DNA from: Streptomyces sp. L-9-10
GTDB taxonomy: Bacteria; Actinomycetota; Actinomycetes; Streptomycetales; Streptomycetaceae
DNA: 64,000 nucleotides
Direction of reading: 5' to 3'
Assembly: GCF_004151105.1 (NCBI RefSeq)
Contig: NZ_PHRF01000005.1
Span: forward strand, 204,026-268,025
Positions 8,720 through 16,697 of the stretch are shown one piece after another. The number at the start of each line of letters is the position of its first letter. The first letter of the stretch is position 1. The translations under genes and the position numbers were made by a program. The notes under the pieces were generated by a model. It searched no databases and was not told the DNA's origin. It was given only the letters and a program-made list of their open reading frames with translations.

Positions 8720-10060
8720 GTGGTCATCAAGCCCCGCGGCGGGCGTGAACCGTGCCGCGTACTCGCGCTCGCGGACGATCTGTCCGGTGCGGCCGAGACG
8801 GCGGTGGCGCTGCGCCTCCCCGGCCGGATCGTGCTCGGCCCGGCGCCCGCGGCTCCCCCCGCCGAGGGGGAGGCGCTGGTCCTCGATCTCGACACCCGCC
8901 AGCTTCCCGCCGAGGAGGCCGCCCGTATCGTGCGCGAGGCCGTGCGCGGCGCCGCCGCCGGTACCGTACTCATCAAGAAGACGGACTCGCTGCTGCGCGG
9001 CAACCTCGCCGCCGAGGCCGCCGCGTACGCGGGGGGAGCGGCCGGACTGGTGATCGCCCCCGCCCTGCCGGTGGCCGGGCGCACCGTCCGCGACGGCGTC
9101 GTCCACCTGCGCGGCACCCCGCTGCACGCCACCGACGCCTGGCGGGCCGAGTCGCTGCCCGTACCGCCCTCGGTGGCCGCCGCCCTCGGCGACCTGCGGA
9201 CGGCCGTCGTACCGCTCGCCGCCGTACGCTCCTCGCGAGCGGACCTCACGGGCCGGCTCCGCGACCTCATGGCGGCGGGACTGCGCCCCGTCTGCGACGC
9301 CGAGACGGACGCGGACCTGGACGCGGTGATCGCGGCCGCGCTCCCGCTGGGACCCGGCGTACGGCTCATGGGCACCGGCGGACTCGCCGCCGCGCTCGGC
9401 CGGGTGCTCGGCCCGGCCGGCGCTGACGTACCGTCACCGCGCGGGCCCCTTCCACCGGATCAGCCGTGTCCCCCCGGCCGGCCGCTGCTCGTCGTGGTCG
9501 GTACCGCGGAACCCGCCGCCGTTGCGCAGATCGCGCAACTCACCCGGGCCGGAGCCCGGCACACCGCTCTCCCGGCCGCTCTGCTCGCCGAGGCGGGTCC
9601 ACCGCTCTCCTTCCCCGTCGACCCGCACGGCATCACCGTCGTCAGTGTCGACAACTCCCGTGGCATCCTCACCGGTTCGGCCCGTCGTGTGGTGGCGGGG
9701 CTCGCCCGTGCCGTCGCCGCCGTGCCCCACCCCGCCGATCTCGTCCTCACCGGGGGCGAGACCGCGCGGCGCGTCCTGGACACGCTCGGTGTCACCCGGC
9801 TCCATCCGGCGGGAGAGATCCACCACGGAGCCGTGCACTGCCGCACCGACGACGGCCGCTCCGTCGTCACCCGCCCCGGAAGCTACGGCGACACCGGGTC
9901 CCTGCTGCGGATCGCCCGCGCCCTGCGGCCGGTTCACCCCGCCGTACCGGGCGATGGCCCCGCCGTACGGGGTGATCGGCCCGCCGTACCGGGCGTGGGG
10001 TCCGTCGCGCCCGTCCCCCCACCGTCCGTGTCATCCGCACCGCAAGGAGAAGTCCTGTGA
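8720..10060 (+). CDS. DUF1537-family four-carbon acid sugar kinase
   Basis: A 446-residue ATP-dependent kinase of the DUF1537 family (known members phosphorylate D-threonate, L-threonate, 3-oxo-tetronates or 3-oxo-isoapionate). Motifs: N-terminal LALADDLSGAAETA with the substrate-binding Asp pair, KKTDSLLRGN near residue 90, and the ATP-site Gly-rich stretch near VLTGGETARRVL around 350. The GTG at 8720 follows GGAGGAGG at about 6 bases. It overlaps the PdxA-like gene by GTGA. The kinase plus PdxA2 pairing is the signature of D-threonate or related tetronate catabolism: phosphorylation, then oxidative decarboxylation to dihydroxyacetone phosphate. A pseudo-repeated Pro/Ala/Gly tail follows residue 415. 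Confidence 0.87.
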   Translation: MVIKPRGGREPCRVLALADDLSGAAETAVALRLPGRIVLGPAPAAPPAEGEALVLDLDTRQLPAEEAARIVREAVRGAAAGTVLIKKTDSLLRGNLAAEAAAYAGGAAGLVIAPALPVAGRTVRDGVVHLRGTPLHATDAWRAESLPVPPSVAAALGDLRTAVVPLAAVRSSRADLTGRLRDLMAAGLRPVCDAETDADLDAVIAAALPLGPGVRLMGTGGLAAALGRVLGPAGADVPSPRGPLPPDQPCPPGRPLLVVVGTAEPAAVAQIAQLTRAGARHTALPAALLAEAGPPLSFPVDPHGITVVSVDNSRGILTGSARRVVAGLARAVAAVPHPADLVLTGGETARRVLDTLGVTRLHPAGEIHHGAVHCRTDDGRSVVTRPGSYGDTGSLLRIARALRPVHPAVPGDGPAVRGDRPAVPGVGSVAPVPPPSVSSAPQGEVL

Positions 10061-11115
10061 ACGCAGCCCCGACGACCGCCCCCGTGGAGGCCCCCGTGCA
10101 GACAGAGACGGCCGCAGCGCCGCTCCCGATCATCGCGGTCACCATGGGCGACGGCGCCGGTATCGGCCCCGAGGTGATCGTCCCCGCGCTGCTCCACGCC
10201 GACACCGCGCGCCGCTGCCGCCCCGTCGTCATCGGGGACGCGGAACGCCTGCGCCAGGCGGCCCGGATCCTCGGCGTCTCCTGCGAGATCGTCTCCGTCG
10301 GGACCCCGGCCGACGCCGTGTTCCGCGCCGGCCGCGTCAATGTCGTCGACCTCGGACTGCTCCCCGCGGACCTGCCGTGGGGACAGCTGTCCGCGGTCGC
10401 GGGCGACGCCGCGTACCAGTACGTACGGGTCGCCGCCGAACTCGCCGTGCGCGGCGACGTACAGGGCATCTGCACCGCCCCGCTCAACAAGGAGGCCCTG
10501 CACGCGGGCGGCCATCTCTACCCCGGACACACCGAACTCCTCGCTCATCTCACCGGGGTCGAGGAGGTGTCGATGATGCTGTCCACCCCCAAGGTGAAGG
10601 TCATTCATGTCACCACCCACATCGGATTGATCGACGCCGTACGCCGGATCGAACCCGGACTCGTCGAGCGGACCGTGCGCCGCGGCCACGAGGCGATGGT
10701 GCGGGCCGGGGTCGCGAAGCCCGTCATCGGGGTGTGCGGCATCAACCCGCACGCGGGCGAGAACGGCCTGTTCGGCTACGGCGAGGAGGAGGAGAAGATC
10801 GTCCCGGCCATCGAGGTGCTGCGCGCCGACGGCATCGACGCGGTCGGGCCGCTCCCCGCCGACACCGCCTTCTTCCTCGCCGCGCGCGGCGACTACGACC
10901 TGATCGTCGCCATGTACCACGACCAGGGCCACGGCCCCGTCAAGGTCATGGGCATCGAAGCCGGCGTCAACCTCACCGTGGGACTGCCGGTGATCCGTAC
11001 CTCCGTCGACCACGGCACCGCCTTCGACATCGCGGGTACGGGCCGTGCCGAGGCCGGTAGCATGGTCGAGGCCCTGCGCCAGGCCGCCGAGATGTCCACC
11101 ACTCCGGCCCGTTGA
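10057..11115 (+). CDS. PdxA family dehydrogenase (PdxA2-like, tetronate 4-phosphate)
   Basis: A 352-residue NAD- and metal-dependent dehydrogenase of the PdxA family. Motifs: MGDGAGIGPE near residue 30, TAPLNKEAL near 145, GHTELL with a metal His, and MYHDQGHGPVK near 285 with a second metal His. Linkage to a DUF1537 kinase indicates the PdxA2 branch, which oxidatively decarboxylates 4-phospho-D-threonate or 4-phospho-D-erythronate, rather than the vitamin B6 branch. The GTG start overlaps the kinase stop. The first 25 residues are Ala/Pro/Thr-rich and probably disordered. Confidence 0.87.
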   Translation: MNAAPTTAPVEAPVQTETAAAPLPIIAVTMGDGAGIGPEVIVPALLHADTARRCRPVVIGDAERLRQAARILGVSCEIVSVGTPADAVFRAGRVNVVDLGLLPADLPWGQLSAVAGDAAYQYVRVAAELAVRGDVQGICTAPLNKEALHAGGHLYPGHTELLAHLTGVEEVSMMLSTPKVKVIHVTTHIGLIDAVRRIEPGLVERTVRRGHEAMVRAGVAKPVIGVCGINPHAGENGLFGYGEEEEKIVPAIEVLRADGIDAVGPLPADTAFFLAARGDYDLIVAMYHDQGHGPVKVMGIEAGVNLTVGLPVIRTSVDHGTAFDIAGTGRAEAGSMVEALRQAAEMSTTPAR

Positions 11116-11150
11116 CCACCCGATCGTCCGTACCGGAGGACAGAGGACTG

Positions 11151-11945
11151 ATGTCTGCGATCGGATCGAAGGCCCGGCGCGATCGAATCGTCCATCTCGC
11201 CACGACCACCGGACTGGCCAGTGTGGAGGAGCTGTCCCAGCTGTTCGGGGTCACGGCCTCCACCATCCGGCGCGATCTCGCGAAGCTGACCTCGGACGGA
11301 CAGCTCGCCCGTACCTACGGCGGTGCCATGGCGCTGGCCGCCCATCCCGAGGCGTCGCTGCGGCAGCGCACGGGCGAGGCGTTCGAGGCCAAGCAGGCGA
11401 TCGCGCGCTGGGCGGCGGCGGAGGTACGGCCGGGGGAGTCGCTGCTGCTGGACGCGGGATCGACCGTGGGGGCGCTCGCCCACGAACTGCGCACGGCGAA
11501 GGATGTCACCGTCGCGACCACGGGCCTGACGGCCCTTCAGGAGCTGGCGGACGTCGAGTCCGTCCATGTCGAATGCCTCGGCGGAACGCTGCGCCCGCTC
11601 AGCCAGGGCTTCGTGGGACCGCTCACCGAAGCGGCCCTGGAGCGCCTCACGTTCGACCGGCTCTTCCTGGGCACGGACGGCGTCTCGGCGGAGTACGGCA
11701 TCTGCGAGGCCGACCTGCGCCAGACGCGCCTCAAGGAGCTCATGGCCCGGCGCGCCGAGCGCGTGTACGTCCTGGCCCACGCGGCGAAGCTGGGCCGCCG
11801 GCCGTTCCACACCTGGACGCCGCTCCGGCCCGACTGGACGCTGGTGACCGACGACGGGGCGGACCCCCGCGTCGTCGAGGGGCTCCGCGCGCGCGGAGTC
11901 ACGGTCGTCCTGACGGAAGCGGAGCACGCGGACACGGCGGGCTGA
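11151..11945 (+). CDS. DeoR-family transcriptional regulator
   Basis: A 264-residue DeoR/GlpR-type regulator. The N-terminal winged helix-turn-helix includes the family motif TIRRDLAKL at about residue 36; the C-terminal DeoR sensor domain carries LDAGSTVGALAHEL and LGTDGVSAEYGI, which bind phosphosugars in this family. I prefer ATG 11151, just after GGAGGACAGAGGA, over a TTG at 11112 that overlaps the PdxA stop. It most likely represses the kinase operon and perhaps the divergent importer, with a phosphorylated tetronate as inducer (inference). Confidence 0.9.
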   Translation: MSAIGSKARRDRIVHLATTTGLASVEELSQLFGVTASTIRRDLAKLTSDGQLARTYGGAMALAAHPEASLRQRTGEAFEAKQAIARWAAAEVRPGESLLLDAGSTVGALAHELRTAKDVTVATTGLTALQELADVESVHVECLGGTLRPLSQGFVGPLTEAALERLTFDRLFLGTDGVSAEYGICEADLRQTRLKELMARRAERVYVLAHAAKLGRRPFHTWTPLRPDWTLVTDDGADPRVVEGLRARGVTVVLTEAEHADTAG

Positions 11946-11964
11946 CCCGCGCGGGGATGGTGCC

Positions 11965-12002
11965 GGGGAGGTCCCGCGGAGCGCGCTCCGCGGGACCTCC
12001 CC
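11965..12002. terminator. Perfect 38-base palindrome, terminator of the sugar-acid island
   Basis: A 19+19 perfect inverted repeat (GGGGAGGTCCCGCGGAGCG and its complement) followed by CTTT lies 20 bases after the DeoR stop. It is a very stable hairpin suited to termination and forms the boundary before the RiPP locus. Confidence 0.85.
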
Positions 12003-12465
12003 CTTTGCGTGTGTGCCCCTTTGTGTGTGTTCGCGGCGGCGGGCCGTATTCACACTCAATAAGTGCTTCTTTCCGGTTGGTTCGCCGTCCGGGAATACCG
12101 GCGCGCCGGAGGGTCGACTTTCCATGGGCGAGTTACTAGGATGCCCAACAAGTTCTGGGCTTCGGCATTGTTTTGGAAGCCACCGCACGTGCACCGCCGA
12201 GCCTATTCATCTGTTGGTAAAGCAACGTTAATTTCCTTTGGAACAGCGGTACGTATCACTCCGCTGAGCTGGCCCTCGTCGATGGTGGCGGAGCAACTCA
12301 GCAGCGTGGCTACGGGGGAGTAGGAAATCAGTGGGGCCTGGCAGAGGTCTGTACCAACGAAAAACGCACACCCTTTCCGTCCATGGATGCCCTGATGTCG
12401 TGCGGTGCCCGGGATTCGGCACTTTCATGCGTCACGGACGCTACTGATTCGGGGGCAGAGGTCGC
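12003..12465. other. 463-base gene-free region upstream of the SARP regulator
   Basis: No convincing coding sequence: short open frames here lack ribosome sites and Streptomyces codon bias. The stretch is noticeably richer in A/T than the neighbouring genes, for example around 12050-12085 and 12205-12245, as expected for a complex promoter. It likely controls the pathway activator starting at 12466. I did not find a clear -35/-10 pair or heptamer direct repeats that I would defend as a SARP box. Confidence 0.5.
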
Positions 12466-14307
12466 GTGCGTTTTCAGCTTTTGGGTCCTTTGAGTATTGC
12501 CGAGGGCCATGACGTTGTTGTTCTTAAACCGTCCAAACCGTCCAGCCTGCTGGCGGCTCTCCTCATTCACCCGGGATCCGTGGTGTCCACCGGCTATCTG
12601 CTGCGCGCCCTGTGGGACGAGGACCAGCCGGCCACGGCCAGGGCCGCGCTCCAGAGCTGTGTCCTCAGGCTGCGCCGGATCTTCGTCAAGTACGGAGTCA
12701 CCCGCAATGTCATCGAGGCGGTACCCGGCGGCTACCGGATGAACACCGACGCCGAGACACTCGACCTGGTGCGGTTCCGTGCGCTGGTACGGGCGGCGGA
12801 CGCCGCCGACGACGCCGAGGGGGAGCTGTACCGGCTCAAGGAGGCGCTCACGCTCTGGCAGGGGCCCCTGCTGGCGAACGTGCCCTCCCCGATGCTGCAC
12901 CGCGACGAGGTGCCGGGACTGACCGAGGAGCGGCTGCGTACGCTCGAACGGGCCTGTGACATCGAGCTCGCGCTGGGCCGATGTCGTCAGGTACTGGTCG
13001 ACCTCTGGGAGGCCGCTCGCCGGCACCCCGGGCGGGAACGGTTCTCCGAACAGCTCATCGAGGCCCTCTACCGCACCGGCCGGCAGTCGGAGGCGCTCTC
13101 CGAGTACCGCAGTGTGAAAGGCCGGCTGAAAGAAGAACTGGGCGTCGATCCCGGCCCGTCGCTCCAGCGGCTCGAACTGTCGATCCTCCGCGGAGACGAC
13201 CTCGGTCCGCCCGCACTCGATCCGGCGCTCGACCGGACGCCGCTCCCCGGCGGCCGTACGGCGGTGGCTCTCGCCCCGCGCACCGAGCCCCTGGCGATCG
13301 CCGCCCCCGCTCAGATCCCCGCTCCGGCTCCCGCTCCCGCACCGTCCGCACCGCTCACACCCGCCGTACGGCCGGTGCCGCCGGTGCCGTCCTTCACCGG
13401 CCGTACCGCCGAGCGGGCGGCGATCACCGCCCGCCTCACCGCGGGATCCCCGGACACCACCGTCGTGGTCCTCTCCGGAGCCCCGGGCATCGGAAAGACG
13501 GCGCTGGCCCAGCAGGCCGCCCATGACACCCAGGACAGCTTCCCCGGCGGTGTGTTCATCCTCGCCATGACGCGTGAGGACGGCTCCCCCGTCACCCCGG
13601 CCGAGGCGCTGGCGCACCTGCCGCAGCCCGGAACCGCCGACGGCGCGACGCTGCTCGTCCTCGACGATGTGACCAGCCCCGACCAGGTCCGCCCGCTTCT
13701 CCCGGCCGGGCCGGGCAGCGCCGCACTCGTCACCAGCAGACGCGGTCTCGCCGGACTGATGGCCACCCACGGCGGCAGTGTGCACCGGCTGTCCACCCTC
13801 GACCCGGCGGAATCCCGGCAACTGCTGGCCGCCGTTCTCGGCCCGGAACGCGTGGCGGCGGAACCGGCCGCCGCGGGCGAACTCGCCCGTATCTGCGGCC
13901 ACTTCCCGCTCAGCCTGCGGATCGCCGCCGCCCGGCTGCTCACCCGCCCCGGACTGCGCGTCGAGGACTGCGCGGCCTGGCTGGCGGAGGACCTGCCTGC
14001 CAGGCTCTCCCTCGCCGACGACCCGCGGCTGTCCGTACCGCAGGTCTTCGGCGGCGCGCTGCGCCGCCTGGAGCCGCGCTGGCGGGAAGCCTTCCACCGG
14101 CTCGGCGACCACGAGGGGCTGCTGCTCTCCTCCCACGCGCTCGGTGACTCGCCCGAGGCGGAAGAGGCACTGGAGCGGCTCGCCGACGCGGGTCTGCTCG
14201 AAGAAGGGCCTCCCGGCCCCTACCGCATCCATCGACTGCTGAAAATCTACGCGCGTCGGCAGGCGCGCGAGAGGCACAACAGCCAGGCGGCGACAGCACG
14301 CCACTGA
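12466..14307 (+). CDS. SARP-family pathway activator with NB-ARC ATPase domain
   Basis: A 613-residue AfsR-like regulator. Residues 1-95 form an OmpR-type winged helix (MRFQLLGPLSI at the start), 95-250 a bacterial transcriptional activator (BTAD) domain, 270-305 an Ala/Pro-rich linker, and from about 320 an NB-ARC/AAA domain with P-loop GAPGIGKT near 338-345. The long C-terminal TPR region of full AfsR is missing, so it is medium-length. GTG start with AGAGG 5 bases upstream. It lies directly before the RiPP operon and is the obvious pathway-specific activator. No TTA codon is present, so direct bldA control through this gene is not indicated. Confidence 0.9.
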   Translation: MRFQLLGPLSIAEGHDVVVLKPSKPSSLLAALLIHPGSVVSTGYLLRALWDEDQPATARAALQSCVLRLRRIFVKYGVTRNVIEAVPGGYRMNTDAETLDLVRFRALVRAADAADDAEGELYRLKEALTLWQGPLLANVPSPMLHRDEVPGLTEERLRTLERACDIELALGRCRQVLVDLWEAARRHPGRERFSEQLIEALYRTGRQSEALSEYRSVKGRLKEELGVDPGPSLQRLELSILRGDDLGPPALDPALDRTPLPGGRTAVALAPRTEPLAIAAPAQIPAPAPAPAPSAPLTPAVRPVPPVPSFTGRTAERAAITARLTAGSPDTTVVVLSGAPGIGKTALAQQAAHDTQDSFPGGVFILAMTREDGSPVTPAEALAHLPQPGTADGATLLVLDDVTSPDQVRPLLPAGPGSAALVTSRRGLAGLMATHGGSVHRLSTLDPAESRQLLAAVLGPERVAAEPAAAGELARICGHFPLSLRIAAARLLTRPGLRVEDCAAWLAEDLPARLSLADDPRLSVPQVFGGALRRLEPRWREAFHRLGDHEGLLLSSHALGDSPEAEEALERLADAGLLEEGPPGPYRIHRLLKIYARRQARERHNSQAATARH

Positions 14308-14372
14308 CGGGCGACGCCCGAACTCCACCACGATCAGGCCACCTTGACCAAGCATCCAGGGGTGTCATTCTC

Positions 14373-16697
14373 ATGGGCTCAGCGATCTACGCGACCGTTG
14401 CCTCGACCCGCCCGCGCATCCGCCGCGACGTGCTCTTCACCGAAACACCGGAGGGGGTGCTCTTCCACAACGCCGACGGCGGCTTCCAGCTGACGGCCAA
14501 GTCCGCCTACCGGTTCGCCACACTGATCGTGCCGCATCTCACCGGCGAACACTCGGTCTCCGAGATCTGCCAGGGCCTCGGCGACCAGCAGCGCTCCATG
14601 GTCGGCGAGCTGGTGAACAGCCTGTACGAACGGGACTTCGCCCGGCCGGTCCCGGCGACCGCGAACGAGCCGCACGGCACACCGCCCGACGTGGCCCGGC
14701 GCTTCGCCCCGCAGATCGCCTACGTCGACCACTACTCCGATGATGCGGAGCGCCGCTTCGACCGCTTCCGTACGGCGCGGGTGGCCGTGCTCGGCGACGA
14801 CCTCGTGGCCCGCTGGTGCGTCCTCAGCCTGATCCGCAACGGCTGCGCGACCATCGGCGTGCAGCAGGGACTCGGCGCCGACAGCATCGCGGCCATCGAG
14901 TCCGAGGCGCGGGAGGCGGCGTCCGACGGCTGCCCCGTGGACCTGCGGCGGATCGCGGCGGACGACCCCCGGCAGCCCCTGGGCTGGGCGGACCTCGCGT
15001 CGTACGACCTCGTGGTGGTCACCGGGGGCCCCGCGGCCCCGCGGCGGCTGTTCCCGCTGCTCCGGGCCGGCGTGCCCGAGGGCCGTACACTCCTGCCGGC
15101 CTGGTCCTACGGCCAGTTCGCCGTGGTGGGACCGCTGATGACGCCCGACACGGCCGGCTGCTGGTCCTGCGCGGTGCTGCGGATCGGTTCCCACGACGGG
15201 GCAGCGGCGGCGGCGGACATCTGGAGCGGTCTGGCGCTGCCCGGTTCCGTACCGTCCGGTGACCTCCCGAGCCGCCCCCTGGCGGCGATGATCGGCAATC
15301 TGCTCGGCTACGAGATCTTCCGTATCACCACCGGCGCACTGCCGGCGGAGACCGCGGGCCAACTCGTCATCCAGGACATGAAGTCCCTCGATGTCACGGC
15401 CGAACCCCTGCTGCCCCACCCGCGCTGCCCGTTCTGCGCCGGGACGGCGGAGGCCGGCGCCCCGGCAGGCTCCCTGGATCTGACCGTGGACGTCCCCCTG
15501 GATGGTGTGCCGGATCTCCCGGTGGACCTCACGGCGGCCGGCAGCGGCACCCCTCCGATGCCGACGGTCGACACGGCCCGGGAGGCCGACGCACTGGTGG
15601 AGGAGCTGAACCGCCGCTCGGTGCTGGTCCGGCCGCTGGCCGGAGTCTTCGGCCGGTTCGCGGACGAGCCGCTCACGCAGATACCGCTCAAGGCGACCCT
15701 CATCGAGTTCGGCACCGGCCACGGCGCCTCGCGTCGTATCGCGGCCTTCGACGTGCACCATGTCGCGGGGGCACGACTGCGGGCGCTGAACGCGGCGGCC
15801 GGGGTCTACGCGGAGCATGTCGTGCCCACCGCAGGTGTTCTGACGGAAAGTCAGGTCGAGAGTCGGGCCGGGACACTCGGCGCGGGCGTGCGTGCGCTGG
15901 AGCCCGCCGCGCTGACGCTCTTCGGCGGTGCGGGCACGGGTACGGGCGCGGCCGCCGGCGGTGAGCGGGTGACCGCCTGGACCCGGGCCGTCTCGCTGCT
16001 CACCAAGGAGCGGATCCTCGTACCGGCCGCGGCCGTACGCACCTTCGGCCCCCACAACGCGGACCGGCTGTTCGAGCCGACGCGCGCCGGGACCGGAGCC
16101 GGCGCCACGGCGGCGGACGCCGCCGCCGACGGTCTGCTCTCCGCCCTCGCCCATGACGCGCTGTGCCGCACCCTGCGGGGCGGTACGGCCGGCAGGGTGC
16201 CGCTGGAGCCGCTCGCGGAAGGCGAGGGGGCGGATGCCGAACTCACCTTCCTCATCCGGTCCGCGGCCGTCCTCGACATCGAGCTCGACCTGCTCGACCT
16301 GGGCGAGAGCGACCGCTCGGGGGCGCATGTGCTGCTCGCGCGGGGAGCCGGACACTGGGCCGCCGGCAGCGACCTCCACGCGCGGCGCGCCGCGGTCGCC
16401 GCGCTGCGCGATCTGATCGGACAGGTGCAGCTGGGCCGGGAGGAGACGGCCGCGCCGTTCGACCTCGGCGACCCGCTGCTCCGTGACCTCGACGCGACGA
16501 CCCTGCACGCCACGGACACCGAGGCGACCGGGGCCGTCGCCTCCCGCGCGGTGACCGACTGGTCCGAGGTGCTCGACCGGCTCCGGGCGGCGGGACGCGA
16601 CGCCCTGATGGTGGACACCGGCTCCGCGGATCTGGCCGGCGCGGGCATCAGAACCGCCCGCGTGCTCCTCACCGCGGAGGCATCCCGTGGCGCCTAG
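14373..16697 (+). CDS. TOMM/thiopeptide leader-binding protein (Ocin-ThiF-like F protein)
   Basis: A 774-residue protein of the Ocin-ThiF-like type that recruits precursor leaders to YcaO cyclodehydratases in thiopeptide and goadsporin pathways. The N-terminal ~100 residues (AIYATVASTRPRIRRDVLF onward) look like the peptide-clamp region. The middle is an E1/ThiF-like Rossmann fold with a zinc tetrad: Cys263-x2-Cys266 and Cys352-x2-Cys355. The adenylation site of true E1 enzymes is not evident. The C-terminal half (380-774) has no recognised catalytic motif. SD AGGGGTG precedes ATG. It overlaps the YcaO gene by 11 bases, consistent with a stoichiometric complex. It is the only such protein in the locus and must serve both YcaO proteins. 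Confidence 0.85.
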   Translation: MGSAIYATVASTRPRIRRDVLFTETPEGVLFHNADGGFQLTAKSAYRFATLIVPHLTGEHSVSEICQGLGDQQRSMVGELVNSLYERDFARPVPATANEPHGTPPDVARRFAPQIAYVDHYSDDAERRFDRFRTARVAVLGDDLVARWCVLSLIRNGCATIGVQQGLGADSIAAIESEAREAASDGCPVDLRRIAADDPRQPLGWADLASYDLVVVTGGPAAPRRLFPLLRAGVPEGRTLLPAWSYGQFAVVGPLMTPDTAGCWSCAVLRIGSHDGAAAAADIWSGLALPGSVPSGDLPSRPLAAMIGNLLGYEIFRITTGALPAETAGQLVIQDMKSLDVTAEPLLPHPRCPFCAGTAEAGAPAGSLDLTVDVPLDGVPDLPVDLTAAGSGTPPMPTVDTAREADALVEELNRRSVLVRPLAGVFGRFADEPLTQIPLKATLIEFGTGHGASRRIAAFDVHHVAGARLRALNAAAGVYAEHVVPTAGVLTESQVESRAGTLGAGVRALEPAALTLFGGAGTGTGAAAGGERVTAWTRAVSLLTKERILVPAAAVRTFGPHNADRLFEPTRAGTGAGATAADAAADGLLSALAHDALCRTLRGGTAGRVPLEPLAEGEGADAELTFLIRSAAVLDIELDLLDLGESDRSGAHVLLARGAGHWAAGSDLHARRAAVAALRDLIGQVQLGREETAAPFDLGDPLLRDLDATTLHATDTEATGAVASRAVTDWSEVLDRLRAAGRDALMVDTGSADLAGAGIRTARVLLTAEASRGA

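Noticed and set aside
10057..11115. PdxA as vitamin B6 biosynthesis enzyme
   Set aside because: Operon with a DUF1537 kinase and DeoR regulator fits the PdxA2 catabolic branch; Streptomyces makes PLP by the PdxS/PdxT route.
12013..12323. Small plus-strand frames upstream of the SARP gene (72 and 86 codons)
   Set aside because: No Shine-Dalgarno sequence, poor codon bias and overlap with each other; treated as promoter DNA.
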